This document shows, in pieces, positions 8,734-18,098 of a stretch of 64,000 nucleotides of DNA (positions within the stretch are counted from its first letter, which is position 1; each line of letters opens with the position of its first letter). Source of the stretch: Sphingopyxis flava (lineage in GTDB: Bacteria > Pseudomonadota > Alphaproteobacteria > Sphingomonadales > Sphingomonadaceae). The DNA lies in assembly GCF_900168005.1 (NCBI RefSeq), contig NZ_FUYP01000013.1, positions 1-64,000 of the forward strand, given 5' to 3'. Under the pieces are notes generated by a model. That model was not told where the DNA came from. It did not search any database and worked only from the letters and a program-made list of their open reading frames with translations. A program made the position numbers and the translations under genes.

Positions 8734-8754
8734 AACCCATAAATGTTATGGGTT
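8734..8754 (-). promoter_or_regulatory. operator palindrome of the DUF4258-XRE pair
   Basis: A perfect inverted repeat, AACCCATAA-ATG-TTATGGGTT, lies immediately before the toxin gene. Its AACC...GGTT outer arms recall the operator bound by MqsA. Binding by the downstream XRE protein is the natural reading, giving autorepression. Confidence 0.6.
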
Positions 8755-9182
8755 CGTTGCTTTGGCAAGCGGCGTTGCAAGGCACTGGAGCGTTGCCAGA
8801 GTTAGGACGGCCCACGAACACGAATGACCCGGAAATGATTGGCCGGAAAACCGCAGAAACCCGCGCATTTAATCAAATCCGAATGGCCAATCATTTTTGA
8901 TTGAGAAGCTGCCACCTCCCGAAACCCGCACAATTCCGCCATTTCCAGCCGCGATTTGTCGCGTTCGGTGTGTAGGCGTTTCCAGCTTCCAAGGCTGACA
9001 CCGGCATGGCTGCCCGAATGACATTGCGGACGATTGCCCCGCACCTGTTGAGAATTGTTGAGGTGCGCGCCGATTGAGCGAATCCAGCCGCTCGGGTTCG
9101 CCTCAAGCGCCGGACCTATCGGGGAACGGTTATGGGAACCGGCGCGCAGTCTTGAAAAATTATCAATTAAATCAGGCTCTTC
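8755..9182. other. no gene seen; accessory DNA
   Basis: About 430 bases between the toxin-antitoxin operator and the IS481 remnant. Its composition looks patchy and AT-richer in places. No frame shows family character. The long minus-strand frame here is partly antisense to the IS481 remnant and is not believed. Confidence 0.4.
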
Positions 9183-9410
9183 CCCGTTCACGGGGAAGAG
9201 CCGGATGTCATCGTCACATCCTGTGGACGCATCTGCATGCACAGAAAGAAGATCAACATATCGACCGTCCTCGCCGGCCAGCGCCTCGGCATCAAGGAAA
9301 TCGACGAGGGCATCTGGCTCGTCAGCTTCATGCATTACGACTTGGGATATATCGACTTGGAGCAGAAAACCCTGCAAACCCTCGACAACCCGTTCGGCCC
9401 GAGGTTGTAA
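9183..9410 (+). mobile_element. IS481-type transposase, C-terminal remnant
   Basis: A forward frame ending at a TAA encodes VTSCGRICMHRKKIN, TVLAGQRLGIKE, GIWLVSFMHYDLGYIDLE and NPFGPRL. This is the conserved end of the IS481-type DDE transposases with a beta-rich C-terminal domain. The catalytic core is absent. The ~65 bases after the stop contain repeated 'ACCTATGT.TCCGG' blocks like the terminal repeats of such elements. The remnant lies 70 bases from tRNA-Ser. Confidence 0.7.
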
Positions 9411-9480
9411 CCTATGTCTCCGGTACGAAACGTCACCTATGTGTCCGGGCTGGACAGTCCGGGCTGGACAAAATGAGAGG

Positions 9481-9573
9481 TGGCGGAGACGGAGGGATTC
9501 GAACCCTCGGTACCGGATTTACCAGTACGACGGTTTAGCAAACCGTTGGTTTCAGCCACTCACCCACGTCTCC
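9481..9573 (-). tRNA. tRNA-Ser (anticodon GCT)
   Basis: A 93-base class II tRNA with encoded CCA. The acceptor stem is GGAGACG / CGTCTCC with discriminator G. The anticodon arm ACGGTTTGCTAAACCGT has GCT at its centre. A long variable arm and the T-loop GGTTCGAATCC are present. It reads AGC/AGU serine codons. It is flanked on its 3' side by the IS481 remnant. Confidence 0.95.
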
Positions 9574-9814
9574 GCATGGCTGCCGGGCTAACGGCAGTCT
9601 GGCCTCGGCGGGCGCTATAGCCAGCCTGACAGCGGGCCGCAACGTCCAATATTGCGCATTTGCCCTTTAGCGGGGGATCTGAAGCGAATTTCGATTCGAT
9701 CCAGCCCGAAATCGACTCGGGTCATCGCCCGTTCATTGCCCCCCTTGCAAAGGGAGTCATGATTAACGCAGGGTTGCGGCTGTAATGCGGACCGCAGCCA
9801 GCCCTTGGGGGAAA

Positions 9815-10603
9815 ATGATGCGCCATATGTTTACCAGATTTACCACAGTGGGGATTGCGGCCATCGGGCTCGCCCTCTCGCCCTTGCCTCTTGCCGCGCA
9901 GATGACCGAGGTCGATCCGAATACGGTGCTTGATGCGGACCTCGACAGCCCGCAGCCCGCCCCGCCCCCGGCGACGTCCACCGATCCTTATGCCGACCCC
10001 GCGCTCGACAGCGATCTTGCCACCGGTGATGAGCAGACGAGCGGCGTATCGGGCACCGCCGAAGCGGCGGCCGCCCCGCCCATCGACCCGCAGGCGGCCG
10101 CGACGAGCGCCGACCCGGGCGAGACCTACAAGGAAGATGATCTGATCGGCGCCGCCGAGGGCGTGTTCGGCAAAGGCGCGCAGGGCCTTGCCGGGCTGAT
10201 TGAGGACATTCTCAAGAAGCAGGGGGAACCCAACGCCTATATCGTGGGCCGCGAAGCAAGCGGCGCGATCGGCCTTGGATTGCGTTACGGTTCAGGGACT
10301 CTCTATCACAAGATCGAGGGCGAACGTCCCGCCTATTGGACCGGGCCGTCGATCGGGTTCGACGCTGGGGCCAATGCCGGTAACACCTTCATTCTCGTCT
10401 ATAACCTCTTTGATAGCGAAGACCTCTACAAGCGCTTTCCGGCTGGCGAAGGTGCCGCATATCTGATCGGCGGATTCAACGCCTCCTACATGCGCAGCGG
10501 AGACATTGTGCTCATCCCGATCCGCGTTGGCGTCGGCGCCCGTCTGGGCGCCAATGTGGGCTATATGAAGTTCCGGAAAAAGCAGAGCTGGCTGCCTTTC
10601 TGA
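9815..10603 (+). CDS. EipA-like DUF1134 envelope protein
   Basis: About 262 residues from the ATG at 9815; ATGs at 9818 and 9827 are also possible. A signal peptide ends near LAAQ. A ~90-residue Ala/Pro/Asp-rich linker follows. The DUF1134 domain runs from EDDLIGAAEGVFGKGAQGLAGLIEDILKKQGEPNAYIVG to the end (ASGAIGLGLRYGSG, GPSIGFDAGANAGN, GVGARLGANVGYMKF). EipA of Brucella is a periplasmic small-domain protein needed for envelope integrity. A strong intrinsic terminator follows, so it is probably monocistronic. Confidence 0.85.
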   Translation: MMRHMFTRFTTVGIAAIGLALSPLPLAAQMTEVDPNTVLDADLDSPQPAPPPATSTDPYADPALDSDLATGDEQTSGVSGTAEAAAAPPIDPQAAATSADPGETYKEDDLIGAAEGVFGKGAQGLAGLIEDILKKQGEPNAYIVGREASGAIGLGLRYGSGTLYHKIEGERPAYWTGPSIGFDAGANAGNTFILVYNLFDSEDLYKRFPAGEGAAYLIGGFNASYMRSGDIVLIPIRVGVGARLGANVGYMKFRKKQSWLPF

Positions 10604-10630
10604 TCGCACCTGTTTGCCAAGGGGGCAATT

Positions 10631-10658
10631 GCCCGCGCTTCGGCGCGGGCATTTTTTT
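10631..10658 (+). terminator. intrinsic terminator of the EipA gene
   Basis: An 8-bp GC stem (GCCCGCGC / GCGCGGGC) with a TTCG tetraloop is followed by A and seven T. It begins 27 bases after the stop codon. Confidence 0.9.
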
Positions 10659-10705
10659 GCAGGCTGGGAATATGGTCATATCCCGAGACGTAATCGCGAA
10701 CGGCT

Positions 10706-11260
10706 TTAGTCCCCGTCGAAAGCGATCAGCGTCTCGCACGCGAGGCCCGCAGCGCTTAGCCGCTTCGATCCACCAAGATCGGGAAGTTCGATCACGAACA
10801 TCGCGGCCGCAACCTCCGCGCCGACATTGCGCATCAGCTCGGCCGCCGCGAGAATCGTGCCCCCGGTGGCAAGCAGATCGTCGACCAGCACCACGCGGTG
10901 CCCTTGAGCGACGGCGCCTTCATGCAGTTCGAGCCGGTCGGTGCCATATTCCAATTCATAGTCGACGCCGACGGTGACGCCCGGAAGCTTGCCCGCTTTG
11001 CGTACCGGCACGAGGCCAAGCCCCATCGCGCTCGCCATCGCGGCCCCGAAGAGAAAGCCGCGCGCCTCGACCGCGACGATCAGGTCGGGACGATAGACAG
11101 AAGCACGCTCGCTAAGGCGGCGCACGCTTTCCGAAAAACCGGCGGCATCACTGATGAGCGTGGTGATATCGCGAAACAAGATCCCCGGCTTTGGAAAGTC
11201 GGGGATGGTGCGGACAAGCGCCGCAAGGTCAAGATCCGGTCGGGACGGAAGGGCGATCAT
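10706..11260 (-). CDS. apt: adenine phosphoribosyltransferase
   Basis: 184 residues from the ATG before IALPSRP; the longer frame upstream lacks family character. It salvages adenine to AMP with PRPP. Family marks are the early IPDFPKPGILFRDITTL, AVEARGFLFGAAMA, and the PRPP loop VVLVDDLLATGGTI near residue 125. It lies 26 bases after petC on the same strand and may be co-transcribed with petABC. Confidence 0.95.
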   Translation of the reverse strand: MIALPSRPDLDLAALVRTIPDFPKPGILFRDITTLISDAAGFSESVRRLSERASVYRPDLIVAVEARGFLFGAAMASAMGLGLVPVRKAGKLPGVTVGVDYELEYGTDRLELHEGAVAQGHRVVLVDDLLATGGTILAAAELMRNVGAEVAAAMFVIELPDLGGSKRLSAAGLACETLIAFDGD

Positions 11261-11286
11261 CGGCGACAAACGCCCTTCCTTGTCCT

Positions 11287-12096
11287 TCAATGTTCCTTGT
11301 TGGCCCAGATGTTCCTGTACGCCATATAGGTGAGACCGGTGAAGATGAGCAGATAGAGAAGCACCGCCCAACCCGTCCAGACGCGCTTCACCAGCTTGGG
11401 CTCGGCGGTCCACACGAGAAAGGCCGTGACGTCGCTCGCCATCGCCTTCACATCGTTCGGCGAACCGTCGGCAAAGGTTACCTGCCCGTCGGCGAGCGGC
11501 GGAGCCATCGCGAGGTTCAGGTTGGGGAAATAGGGGTTGTAGTGCAGCCCTGTCCCCGGCTGGAGTTCCTTCGGCAGGTTTTTCGGCGGGTTCTCGAAAC
11601 CGATTAGCAGCGAATAGAGATAATCCTTGCCGCCTTCGCGCGCCTTGGTGATCAGCGAGAGGTCGGGCGGCAGCGCATTATTGTTCGCCGCGCGCGCCGC
11701 AACCTCGTTCGCATAAGGCGCCGGGAAGCGGTCCGAAGGCAGACCGTCGCGGGTCGCCGGCTCGCCCGTGTCGGGGTTGATCGACGGCACCTGGAAGCTC
11801 TTGGCGAAGCTCTTCACCTGGCCCTCGGTGTAGCCAAGCTCGGCAATGTCGCGGAAGGCGACATAGTTGAGGCTGTGGCAGGCCGAGCAGACTTCCTTAT
11901 ACACCTGCATCCCGCGCTGAAGCTTGGCCTTGTCCCAGTGCGGGAAGAGACCGTCGCTCGACAGCGCAATGTGACGCGGATGCTTGTGGAACGCGTGAGC
12001 GGCTTGGGGCTCATTCGTCAGCGGCGTGGTGAAGATCGCGCACAGCAGCGCGACGATAAACCCCAGGCCGACGAGAAATCCGAGCGGACGAACCAT
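11287..12096 (-). CDS. petC: cytochrome c1 of the bc1 complex
   Basis: 269 residues from the ATG before VRPLGF. An N-terminal hydrophobic signal/anchor is followed by the haem c site CSACHSLNYVAFRD near residue 65. The methionine-ligand region is LAMAPPLADG. A C-terminal membrane helix (WAVLLYLLIFTGLTYM) ends at NKEH. It accepts electrons from the Rieske protein and passes them to a soluble or membrane cytochrome c. It is third in the petA-petB-petC operon. Confidence 0.95.
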   Translation of the reverse strand: MVRPLGFLVGLGFIVALLCAIFTTPLTNEPQAAHAFHKHPRHIALSSDGLFPHWDKAKLQRGMQVYKEVCSACHSLNYVAFRDIAELGYTEGQVKSFAKSFQVPSINPDTGEPATRDGLPSDRFPAPYANEVAARAANNNALPPDLSLITKAREGGKDYLYSLLIGFENPPKNLPKELQPGTGLHYNPYFPNLNLAMAPPLADGQVTFADGSPNDVKAMASDVTAFLVWTAEPKLVKRVWTGWAVLLYLLIFTGLTYMAYRNIWANKEH

Positions 12097-12127
12097 GGCT
12101 GTTTCAGCTCCTATTAAAGTCCGGCGC

Positions 12128-13411
12128 TCAGGCCGTTGCCGACGCCGACGAGGTGCCGGCATGCTTCGCGAGAACGGCTTCCGTGATCGAATTCGGCATC
12201 GGCAGCGGGCGTTCGATCCGCGAGACGATCGGCAGAATGATCAGGAAGTGGGCGAAATAATAAGCTGCACCGATCTGGCTGAGTATGACCCACGGCTGTT
12301 CCGCAGGCATCTTGCCGCACAGACCCAGCAGGAAAACGTCGGCGACAAGCACCCAGAAGAAGATGCGGTAGAGCGGACGATATTTCGACGACTTGACCGG
12401 CGAGCTGTCGAGCCAGGGAAGGAAGAACAGCAACGCGATCGAGGCGAACATCGCGATCACGCCCCAGAGCTTCGCGTCGATCCACAGGAAGTTGAAGGTG
12501 AAGGCGCGCAGAATCGCGTAGAAGGGCCAGAAATACCACTCCGGAACGATATGCGCCGGCGTCGAAAGCGGATTCGCCGGTATATAGTTGTCGGCGTGAC
12601 CCAGAAGGTTCGGGCTGAAGAATGTCAGCGCGACGAAAAGAATCAGGAAGACGCCGAGCCCGAAGCCATCCTTTGCAGTATAATAGGGATGGAACGGGAC
12701 GGTATCCTGTTCATCTTTCACCTCGATGCCGGTCGGATTGCTCGATCCTGGGATATGCAGCGCCCAGATGTGGAGGACGACGACACCCGCGATCACGAAC
12801 GGCAGCAGATAGTGGAGCGAGAAGAAACGGTTGAGCGCCGCATTATCGGGCGCAAAGCCGCCGAGCAGCCACACGCGTATCGGTTCGCCGACGACCGGGA
12901 TCGCCGAGAAGAATCCGGTGATCACCTGCGCGCCCCAGAAGCTCATCTGCCCCCAGGGGAGCACATAGCCCATGAAGGCGGTGGCCATCATGAGAAGGAA
13001 AATCACGACGCCGAGCAGCCATACCATCTCGCGCGGTGCCTTGTACGATCCGTAATAGAGGCCGCGGAAGATGTGCAGATAGACAACGATGAAGAACATG
13101 CTCGCGCCGTTCATGTGCGCGTAACGGATGAACCAGCCGGCATTGACGTCGCGCATGATGTGCTCGACCGAGTCGAAGGCGACGCCCGCATTGGCCGCAT
13201 AATGCATCGCAAGCACGATACCTGTGATGATCTGGATCGCGAGCGCTGCGCCGGCGAGAACGCCGAAGTTCCAGAAATAGTTGAGATTGCGGGGGACCGG
13301 ATAGCCGGCACCGACCGCATTATAGACGAGGCGCGGCAGTGGCAGCTTCTCGTCCAGCCACTTCATCAGCGGCTGCTGCGGTTCGTAATTCTTGGCCCAG
13401 GGAAAGCTCAT
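12128..13411 (-). CDS. petB: cytochrome b of the bc1 complex
   Basis: 427 residues with about eight membrane helices. It carries two haems b and the quinol sites. The Qo-site PEWY motif occurs in [14 protein letters not shown]. Family signatures include [13 protein letters not shown] near the start, [12 protein letters not shown], and [17 protein letters not shown]. It lies 13 bases after petA and 31 bases before petC. The antisense strand has long open frames caused only by high GC. Confidence 0.96.
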   Translation of the reverse strand: MSFPWAKNYEPQQPLMKWLDEKLPLPRLVYNAVGAGYPVPRNLNYFWNFGVLAGAALAIQIITGIVLAMHYAANAGVAFDSVEHIMRDVNAGWFIRYAHMNGASMFFIVVYLHIFRGLYYGSYKAPREMVWLLGVVIFLLMMATAFMGYVLPWGQMSFWGAQVITGFFSAIPVVGEPIRVWLLGGFAPDNAALNRFFSLHYLLPFVIAGVVVLHIWALHIPGSSNPTGIEVKDEQDTVPFHPYYTAKDGFGLGVFLILFVALTFFSPNLLGHADNYIPANPLSTPAHIVPEWYFWPFYAILRAFTFNFLWIDAKLWGVIAMFASIALLFFLPWLDSSPVKSSKYRPLYRIFFWVLVADVFLLGLCGKMPAEQPWVILSQIGAAYYFAHFLIILPIVSRIERPLPMPNSITEAVLAKHAGTSSASATA

Positions 13412-13424
13412 CTTATCTTGCTCC

Positions 13425-13982
13425 TCAGCCGATCGTCACAACGGTGTCGCCGGTAAATTCATAAGGCGGCACGACCAGATTCGTCGGCGCCGGACCTTTG
13501 CGGATGCGCGCCGCGGTATCATAGTGCGACCCGTGGCACGGACAGAAATAGCCGCCAAAATCGCCGCGCGGCTCACCTTCTGCGGCCCCGAGCGGCACGC
13601 AGCCGAGATGGGTGCAGACACCGAGCGTGATCAGCCAATTCTCCTTGCCCTCCTTGGTACGCTCGGCAAGCGTCTGCGGGTCACGCAGGTCGCCAAGCGG
13701 CACCTTGTCGGCCTCAGCGATCTCCGCCGGGGTGAGGTTGCGCACGAATACCGGCTGTTTGCGCCAGCTCGTCTTGATCGCCTGCCCCGACTGGATCGCC
13801 GAAATATCGATCTCGGTCGACGAGAGAGCGAGCACGTCGGCGGACGGGTTCATCTGGTTGACCAGGGGAAGGACCACAGTGGCGGCCCCGATTCCGGCAA
13901 AGCTGACTGCGGCGATATTGATGAAATCCCGGCGCCGCACGCCATCGTCGATGCCGGCGTTGAGACTGGTTTCACTGGCCAT
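13425..13982 (-). CDS. petA: Rieske iron-sulfur subunit of the bc1 complex
   Basis: 185 residues from the ATG before ASETSLN. The N-terminus has a twin-arginine type sequence ([19 protein letters not shown]), as expected for Tat-exported Rieske proteins. The 2Fe-2S ligands are CTHLGC and CPCHGSH. It transfers electrons from quinol to cytochrome c1. It heads the petABC operon and is divergent from trmL across ~220 bases. Confidence 0.96.
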   Translation of the reverse strand: MASETSLNAGIDDGVRRRDFINIAAVSFAGIGAATVVLPLVNQMNPSADVLALSSTEIDISAIQSGQAIKTSWRKQPVFVRNLTPAEIAEADKVPLGDLRDPQTLAERTKEGKENWLITLGVCTHLGCVPLGAAEGEPRGDFGGYFCPCHGSHYDTAARIRKGPAPTNLVVPPYEFTGDTVVTIG

Positions 13983-14205
13983 TCGATTGCCCTTGCATGG
14001 CTGAACTGACAAATTCACGCGGATGCTGGGTCGCCCTGTTTGCGCGCGCAGGACGCGGCGCATCCCGGCGGCCCCTCCGGGAATTGCGGGCCTGATAGCC
14101 TCACATCCGAGGCTTGCCAACAGGCAATTTCCCTCAACCCCACTGGCAGCGCCGCCGACCGCGATCGGGCTCGATTCGTTCGTCCTTGCCGGCTATGGCG
14201 AGCGC

Positions 14206-14664
14206 GTGGAAATTGCCCTGTTTCAGCCCGACATCGCCGGAAACGTCGGCACAACGCTGCGCACGGCAGCCTGTTTCGGCGTACCCGCGCATATCATCGA
14301 GCCGTGCGGCTTTCCCTTTTCCGAGGCCGCCTTGCGCCGTGCAGGCATGGACTATGCGGCGCGCGCCGACGTCCGGCGCCACGCCGACTGGGGGGCGTTT
14401 AGCCACTGGGCCAAGGACGCGGACAAGCGGGTCGTGCTCTTGACGACCGCGGGCGCGACGCCCCTCACCGCTTTTTCCTTCACGCCTGCAGATATCGTGC
14501 TGCTCGGCGCCGAATCCTCGGGCGTGCCGGTGCATGTCCATGCAGCGGCCGCGGCGCGGATCGCGATTCCGATGCAGCCGGGCTTTCGGTCCTTGAATGT
14601 CGCGGTTGCGGCTGGCATCGCCCTCGCTGAAGCACTGAGGCAAACGGAAGGCTTTCCAGGATGA
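14206..14664 (+). CDS. trmL: tRNA (cytidine/uridine(34)-2'-O)-methyltransferase
   Basis: 153 residues from the GTG at 14206, where homology begins (VEIALFQPDIAGNVGTTLRTAACFG). The upstream in-frame stretch is low-complexity and unlike the family. It belongs to the SPOUT methyltransferases; the knot region includes LLGAESSGVPV, RIAIPMQPGFRSLNVAVAAG. It 2'-O-methylates the wobble base of some leucine tRNAs in E. coli. It overlaps hemF by four bases (ATGA), so the two are translationally coupled. Confidence 0.9.
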   Translation: MEIALFQPDIAGNVGTTLRTAACFGVPAHIIEPCGFPFSEAALRRAGMDYAARADVRRHADWGAFSHWAKDADKRVVLLTTAGATPLTAFSFTPADIVLLGAESSGVPVHVHAAAAARIAIPMQPGFRSLNVAVAAGIALAEALRQTEGFPG

Positions 14665-15521
14665 TTTCGCTCGATCCCCAGCAACAGGCAGCGCGCGACT
14701 GGTTCGAGGCGCTGCGCGACCGCATCTGCGAGGAATTCGAGGCGATCGAAGCTGCAGCAGGCAGCCCGGCCAGATTCACCTACACGCCCTGGGACCGCGA
14801 GGCGGAGGGGCTTGAGCCGGGTGAAGGCGGCGGCGGCGTGCGCGGCGTCATGACCGGAGAGGTCTTCGAAAAGGTCGGCGTCAATGTCTCGACGGTCGGG
14901 GGCGCCTTCGCGCCCGATTTCGCGGCTTCGATCAACGGCGCGGCCGAGGATCCGCGCTTCTTTGCCACCGGCATCAGCCTCGTGGCGCATATGGCGAACC
15001 CGCACGTTCCCGCCGTGCACATGAACACGCGCTTCCTTGTGACGACGAAGCGCTGGTTCGGCGGCGGCGCCGACCTCAATCCGCCGTTTCCTTATCCCGA
15101 GGACACCGACGCCTTCCATGCCCGGTTTCGCGCCGCCTGCGCGCCTTACGGCCCCGATGTCTACGAACGCTACGCCAAATGGGCCGAGGAATATTTCTTC
15201 ATTCCCCACCGCGGGGTCCACCGCGGCGTCGGCGGCATCTTCTACGACCATCTCGAATGCGGGGACGACGCCGAGTTCGACCGCAACTTTGCCTTCACGC
15301 AGGCCGTCGGCGAGGCATTTCTCGACATTTTTCCGAAGATCGTCCGGCGCCGAATGCACCAGCCCTTCACCGACGCCGAGCGGGAGGCGCAGCTCGTCTG
15401 GCGCGGACGCTATGCCGAGTTCAACCTCGTTTACGACCGCGGCACTTTATTCGGCCTCAAGACCGGAGGCAATATCGACGCGATCCTGATGAGTTTGCCG
15501 CCGCTCGCCAAATGGACCTGA
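14661..15521 (+). CDS. hemF: oxygen-dependent coproporphyrinogen III oxidase
   Basis: 286 residues, standard length. It decarboxylates coproporphyrinogen III to protoporphyrinogen IX with O2. Clear signatures are FTYTPWDREAEGLEPGEGGGGVRGVM near the start, NPHVPAVHMNTRFL, WFGGGADLNPPFPY, and RGVHRGVGGIFYD and LVYDRGTLFGLKTGGN near the end. It is coupled to trmL by an ATGA overlap and followed by a terminator. The pairing of a haem gene beside the bc1 operon is sensible but may be chance. Confidence 0.96.
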   Translation: MISLDPQQQAARDWFEALRDRICEEFEAIEAAAGSPARFTYTPWDREAEGLEPGEGGGGVRGVMTGEVFEKVGVNVSTVGGAFAPDFAASINGAAEDPRFFATGISLVAHMANPHVPAVHMNTRFLVTTKRWFGGGADLNPPFPYPEDTDAFHARFRAACAPYGPDVYERYAKWAEEYFFIPHRGVHRGVGGIFYDHLECGDDAEFDRNFAFTQAVGEAFLDIFPKIVRRRMHQPFTDAEREAQLVWRGRYAEFNLVYDRGTLFGLKTGGNIDAILMSLPPLAKWT

Positions 15522-15533
15522 AGACAAAAGAGA

Positions 15534-15563
15534 GGCGCCCCGAAGCCGGGACGCCCCCTTTTT
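15534..15563 (+). terminator. intrinsic terminator after hemF
   Basis: A GGCGCCCCG / CCGGGACGCC hairpin (one mismatch) 12 bases after the hemF stop is followed by CCCTTTTT. It separates hemF from the convergent membrane-protein gene. Confidence 0.75.
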
Positions 15564-15582
15564 GCCGTCCGGGCCGTTCCGG

Positions 15583-16458
15583 TCAGGCGAAAACGTCGGT
15601 TTCGGTTCTGGACCCGACGCAGCGGTAGACCGCGGCTGGCATCGACACCGACACCAGCACCATCGGCACATAGACTAGCAGCGCAACGATCAGCGCGCCG
15701 ATCAGCGCGCCCACGCCCGCATCGGGTGACGACATGCCGCCGATGACCCCGCCAAGCACCATCGAGACGATGAAGAGAAAGACGAAGAACAGGATCGCCA
15801 TCAGGATGTTGAAGCCGACGATCGTCCACTGCGATGCGCTGGTCAGCCGCCACGATTCGCCGAGAGCCGTGAACGGGTTCGAAGAGCGGTTCGCCGCCAT
15901 CAGCGGCCCGGCGACCGACAGGCGGCCAAAGAACCACAGGAAGAAGATGAGCACCGCAGCGTAGAACAGGAATGCGAAGAAGATAAGCCCAGCCGACGCC
16001 CCGCTCGTCGCCAGGCTTTCAAAAGACATGCCGCTCGCGCCAAATACCGCGACAGCAAGCAGCCCCACAATCAAAAGCACAATATACATCAGGATGACGG
16101 TCGCGATGTAGACGACGACCATCGCGAACATGTAGGCGGCCCCCGCACCAAGCCCCCAGCCGATGTCGCTCGCGGGCTCGCCGCCGACAAGACCCGACCG
16201 CCAGATCAGCAAGCTCGCCGCAGTCACGATTATCCCAGCGACGATTGCGAAGAGAAAAATGGACCCCATAGCCCCCAGGGCGGCAGAGGGATCGCCCTGT
16301 GCCATCATCATGGTCGCCACCGTGTTGCGCAAAAAGAGCCAGCCGAGCAGACAGACGAGCACCACTGCGCCCCCGAGCCACATCAGCATCTGCATCCAAT
16401 TGGCCTTCAGAAACGCAAAGGTTTCGGAAAATGCCGCACCGATACTCATCTTGACCAT
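15583..16458 (-). CDS. polytopic membrane protein, unknown function (paralogue A)
   Basis: 291 residues with about six hydrophobic helices. The N-terminus MSIGAAFSETFAFLKANWM and the central NPFTALGESWRLTSASQWTIVGFNIL resemble the next gene upstream (MGAAWEDTMLLLRSHSA; NPLAAIRQGWTLTKGNGWRIFL). This layout recalls the membrane domains seen in glycerophosphodiester-phosphodiesterase-associated or DUF975-like proteins. No catalytic residues are visible. An in-frame ATG three codons later is an alternative start. Confidence 0.7.
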   Translation of the reverse strand: MVKMSIGAAFSETFAFLKANWMQMLMWLGGAVVLVCLLGWLFLRNTVATMMMAQGDPSAALGAMGSIFLFAIVAGIIVTAASLLIWRSGLVGGEPASDIGWGLGAGAAYMFAMVVVYIATVILMYIVLLIVGLLAVAVFGASGMSFESLATSGASAGLIFFAFLFYAAVLIFFLWFFGRLSVAGPLMAANRSSNPFTALGESWRLTSASQWTIVGFNILMAILFFVFLFIVSMVLGGVIGGMSSPDAGVGALIGALIVALLVYVPMVLVSVSMPAAVYRCVGSRTETDVFA

Positions 16459-16552
16459 GTTGTTTCCCCTGCCTTGTTGAACCTTATGCGTCCCTCTTTT
16501 CTTTTGTTAATCCGCGCCCCTTCCTGCCCTTTCGGAAGGAGCTTTCATCCAC

Positions 16553-17299
16553 TCAACCGAATATGTCGCTCGCGGCGCGCACAGCGAGCTGACGATAGGT
16601 CGCCGCCGCGATTGCGAGCGTTACCATGCCGCTGATGGCAGCGACGGCGCCTTCGACGAATCCCGTCAGCATGCGGGCGATACCCTCCTCGGTGCCGACC
16701 GCGGCTGCCGTAACGCTGACGAGGATCATGGCGATGATAAGGATCACGAGCATGACGAGAAACATGAACAGGAAAATTCGCCAGCCATTACCCTTCGTCA
16801 GCGTCCAGCCCTGCCGGATCGCGGCGAGAGGATTGCGTTCGCTCTGGTCCGCAACGACCGGCGCGACGATCGCGAGCCGGGCCCACAGATAGAGGCCGGG
16901 CACGATCAGCAGCACAAAGCCGAGGCCGACAATCAACCCGGTCAGAATCTGGATCACAATCACCGTCGGCACCATTGTCATCGCAAAGACCAGCGCTTCG
17001 CCGACGCTGACGCCGCTGCGCGAAAGCCAGAGACGCAGAATGCCGATCCCGCCGATCCCCGAGATGATCGCGACGAACAATTGATAGGGTATCGCTTGCA
17101 TCACATTGGCGCGCATTGTCGCCATGACTTGATCGAAACTCGCCCCGGCTGCCGGCTCGATCGGCACCGGGCCGAACCAGCTCACCGCGAGCGTCGGCAA
17201 GAAGAGAAAGACCGCGGCGATGGCCCCCGTGAGCGCGCTATGCGAGCGCAGGAGGAGCATGGTGTCTTCCCAGGCAGCGCCCATGTCGAATTTCGGCAT
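16553..17299 (-). CDS. polytopic membrane protein, unknown function (paralogue B)
   Basis: 248 residues with about six helices. A signature of the family is the cytoplasmic loop ERNPLAAIRQGWTLTKGNGWRI between helices 4 and 5, and PGLYLWARLAIVAPVVADQ just before it. It is a shorter relative of the protein downstream at 15583 and both lie on the same strand 94 bases apart, suggesting an old tandem duplication. Function is unknown. Confidence 0.7.
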   Translation of the reverse strand: MPKFDMGAAWEDTMLLLRSHSALTGAIAAVFLFLPTLAVSWFGPVPIEPAAGASFDQVMATMRANVMQAIPYQLFVAIISGIGGIGILRLWLSRSGVSVGEALVFAMTMVPTVIVIQILTGLIVGLGFVLLIVPGLYLWARLAIVAPVVADQSERNPLAAIRQGWTLTKGNGWRIFLFMFLVMLVILIIAMILVSVTAAAVGTEEGIARMLTGFVEGAVAAISGMVTLAIAAATYRQLAVRAASDIFG

Positions 17300-17434
17300 C
17301 GATAGTTTCCATGTGTGATTAGCCCCTCATGCGCGAGACTGACGCCCTGCCCTCCCCTTGTCCAGCCTTGTTAACGATTTCGGCGGGGGACCTTCCTCTT
17401 GCACTTGGACGTCGAGGCGGGCAGGACGCGGGCG

Positions 17435-18088
17435 ATGATCCCACTGCCGTCACCTGAATGGCGCGTTTCGCCCGGTCTTACCGATTATCCTGCGGCGCTT
17501 GCCGATATGGAAGAGCGCGCGGCCGCCATCCATGGCGGAGAGGCCAAAGAGCGCATCTGGCTCGTCGAGCATCCGCCGCTTTATACCGCAGGGACGAGCG
17601 CCGACCCCGCCGAGCTTCTCGACCCGCGCTTTCCGATTTATGATGCGGGACGCGGCGGGCGTTATACCTATCACGGACCGGGTCAGCGGGTCGGCTATGT
17701 TCAACTCGACCTCAGCCGCCGCGGCCGCGACATACGCGCCTATGTCGCTGCGCTCGAAGGCTGGGTGATCGACGCGCTTGCAGCGCTTGGCGTCGCGGCG
17801 CGGCGCGCTGAGGGGCGGATCGGCATCTGGACCGACGACATTGGGGGGCGCGAGGCGAAGATCGGCGCCATCGGCGTACGCGTGCGGCGCTGGGTGACGC
17901 TGCACGGCTTTTCCCTCAATATTGCGCCCGATCTTGGCCATTTTGGTGGAATCGTACCGTGCGGTATCGCCGAATTCCCCGTCACCAGCCTCGCGGCTCT
18001 CGGGAATGAGGCAGGCTTTGGCGAAGTCGACGCTGCGCTGGCAGCCGCCTTTCCCGCCTTTCTCGACAAGCTTTCGCCGAGCGACTAG
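17435..18088 (+). CDS. lipB: octanoyltransferase
   Basis: 217 residues from the ATG before [10 protein letters not shown]. It transfers octanoyl from acyl carrier protein to lipoyl-dependent enzymes. Motifs are [33 protein letters not shown], the lysine site [27 protein letters not shown], and the cysteine site GGIVPCGI. An upstream in-frame TTG lies 36 bases earlier and lacks family residues. The downstream lipoprotein gene begins 10 bases after the stop, with its ribosome site overlapping the lipB end. Confidence 0.95.
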   Translation: MIPLPSPEWRVSPGLTDYPAALADMEERAAAIHGGEAKERIWLVEHPPLYTAGTSADPAELLDPRFPIYDAGRGGRYTYHGPGQRVGYVQLDLSRRGRDIRAYVAALEGWVIDALAALGVAARRAEGRIGIWTDDIGGREAKIGAIGVRVRRWVTLHGFSLNIAPDLGHFGGIVPCGIAEFPVTSLAALGNEAGFGEVDAALAAAFPAFLDKLSPSD

Positions 18089-18098
18089 GAGGCTCACC

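Noticed and set aside
8802..9377. 191-residue minus-strand open frame
   Set aside because: Its N-terminal part is antisense to the IS481 remnant; the rest has no family character.
12026..13456. 476-residue plus-strand open frame
   Set aside because: It is antisense to petB, is extremely rich in Arg, Asp and Glu, and shows no family character. High GC leaves long shadow frames.
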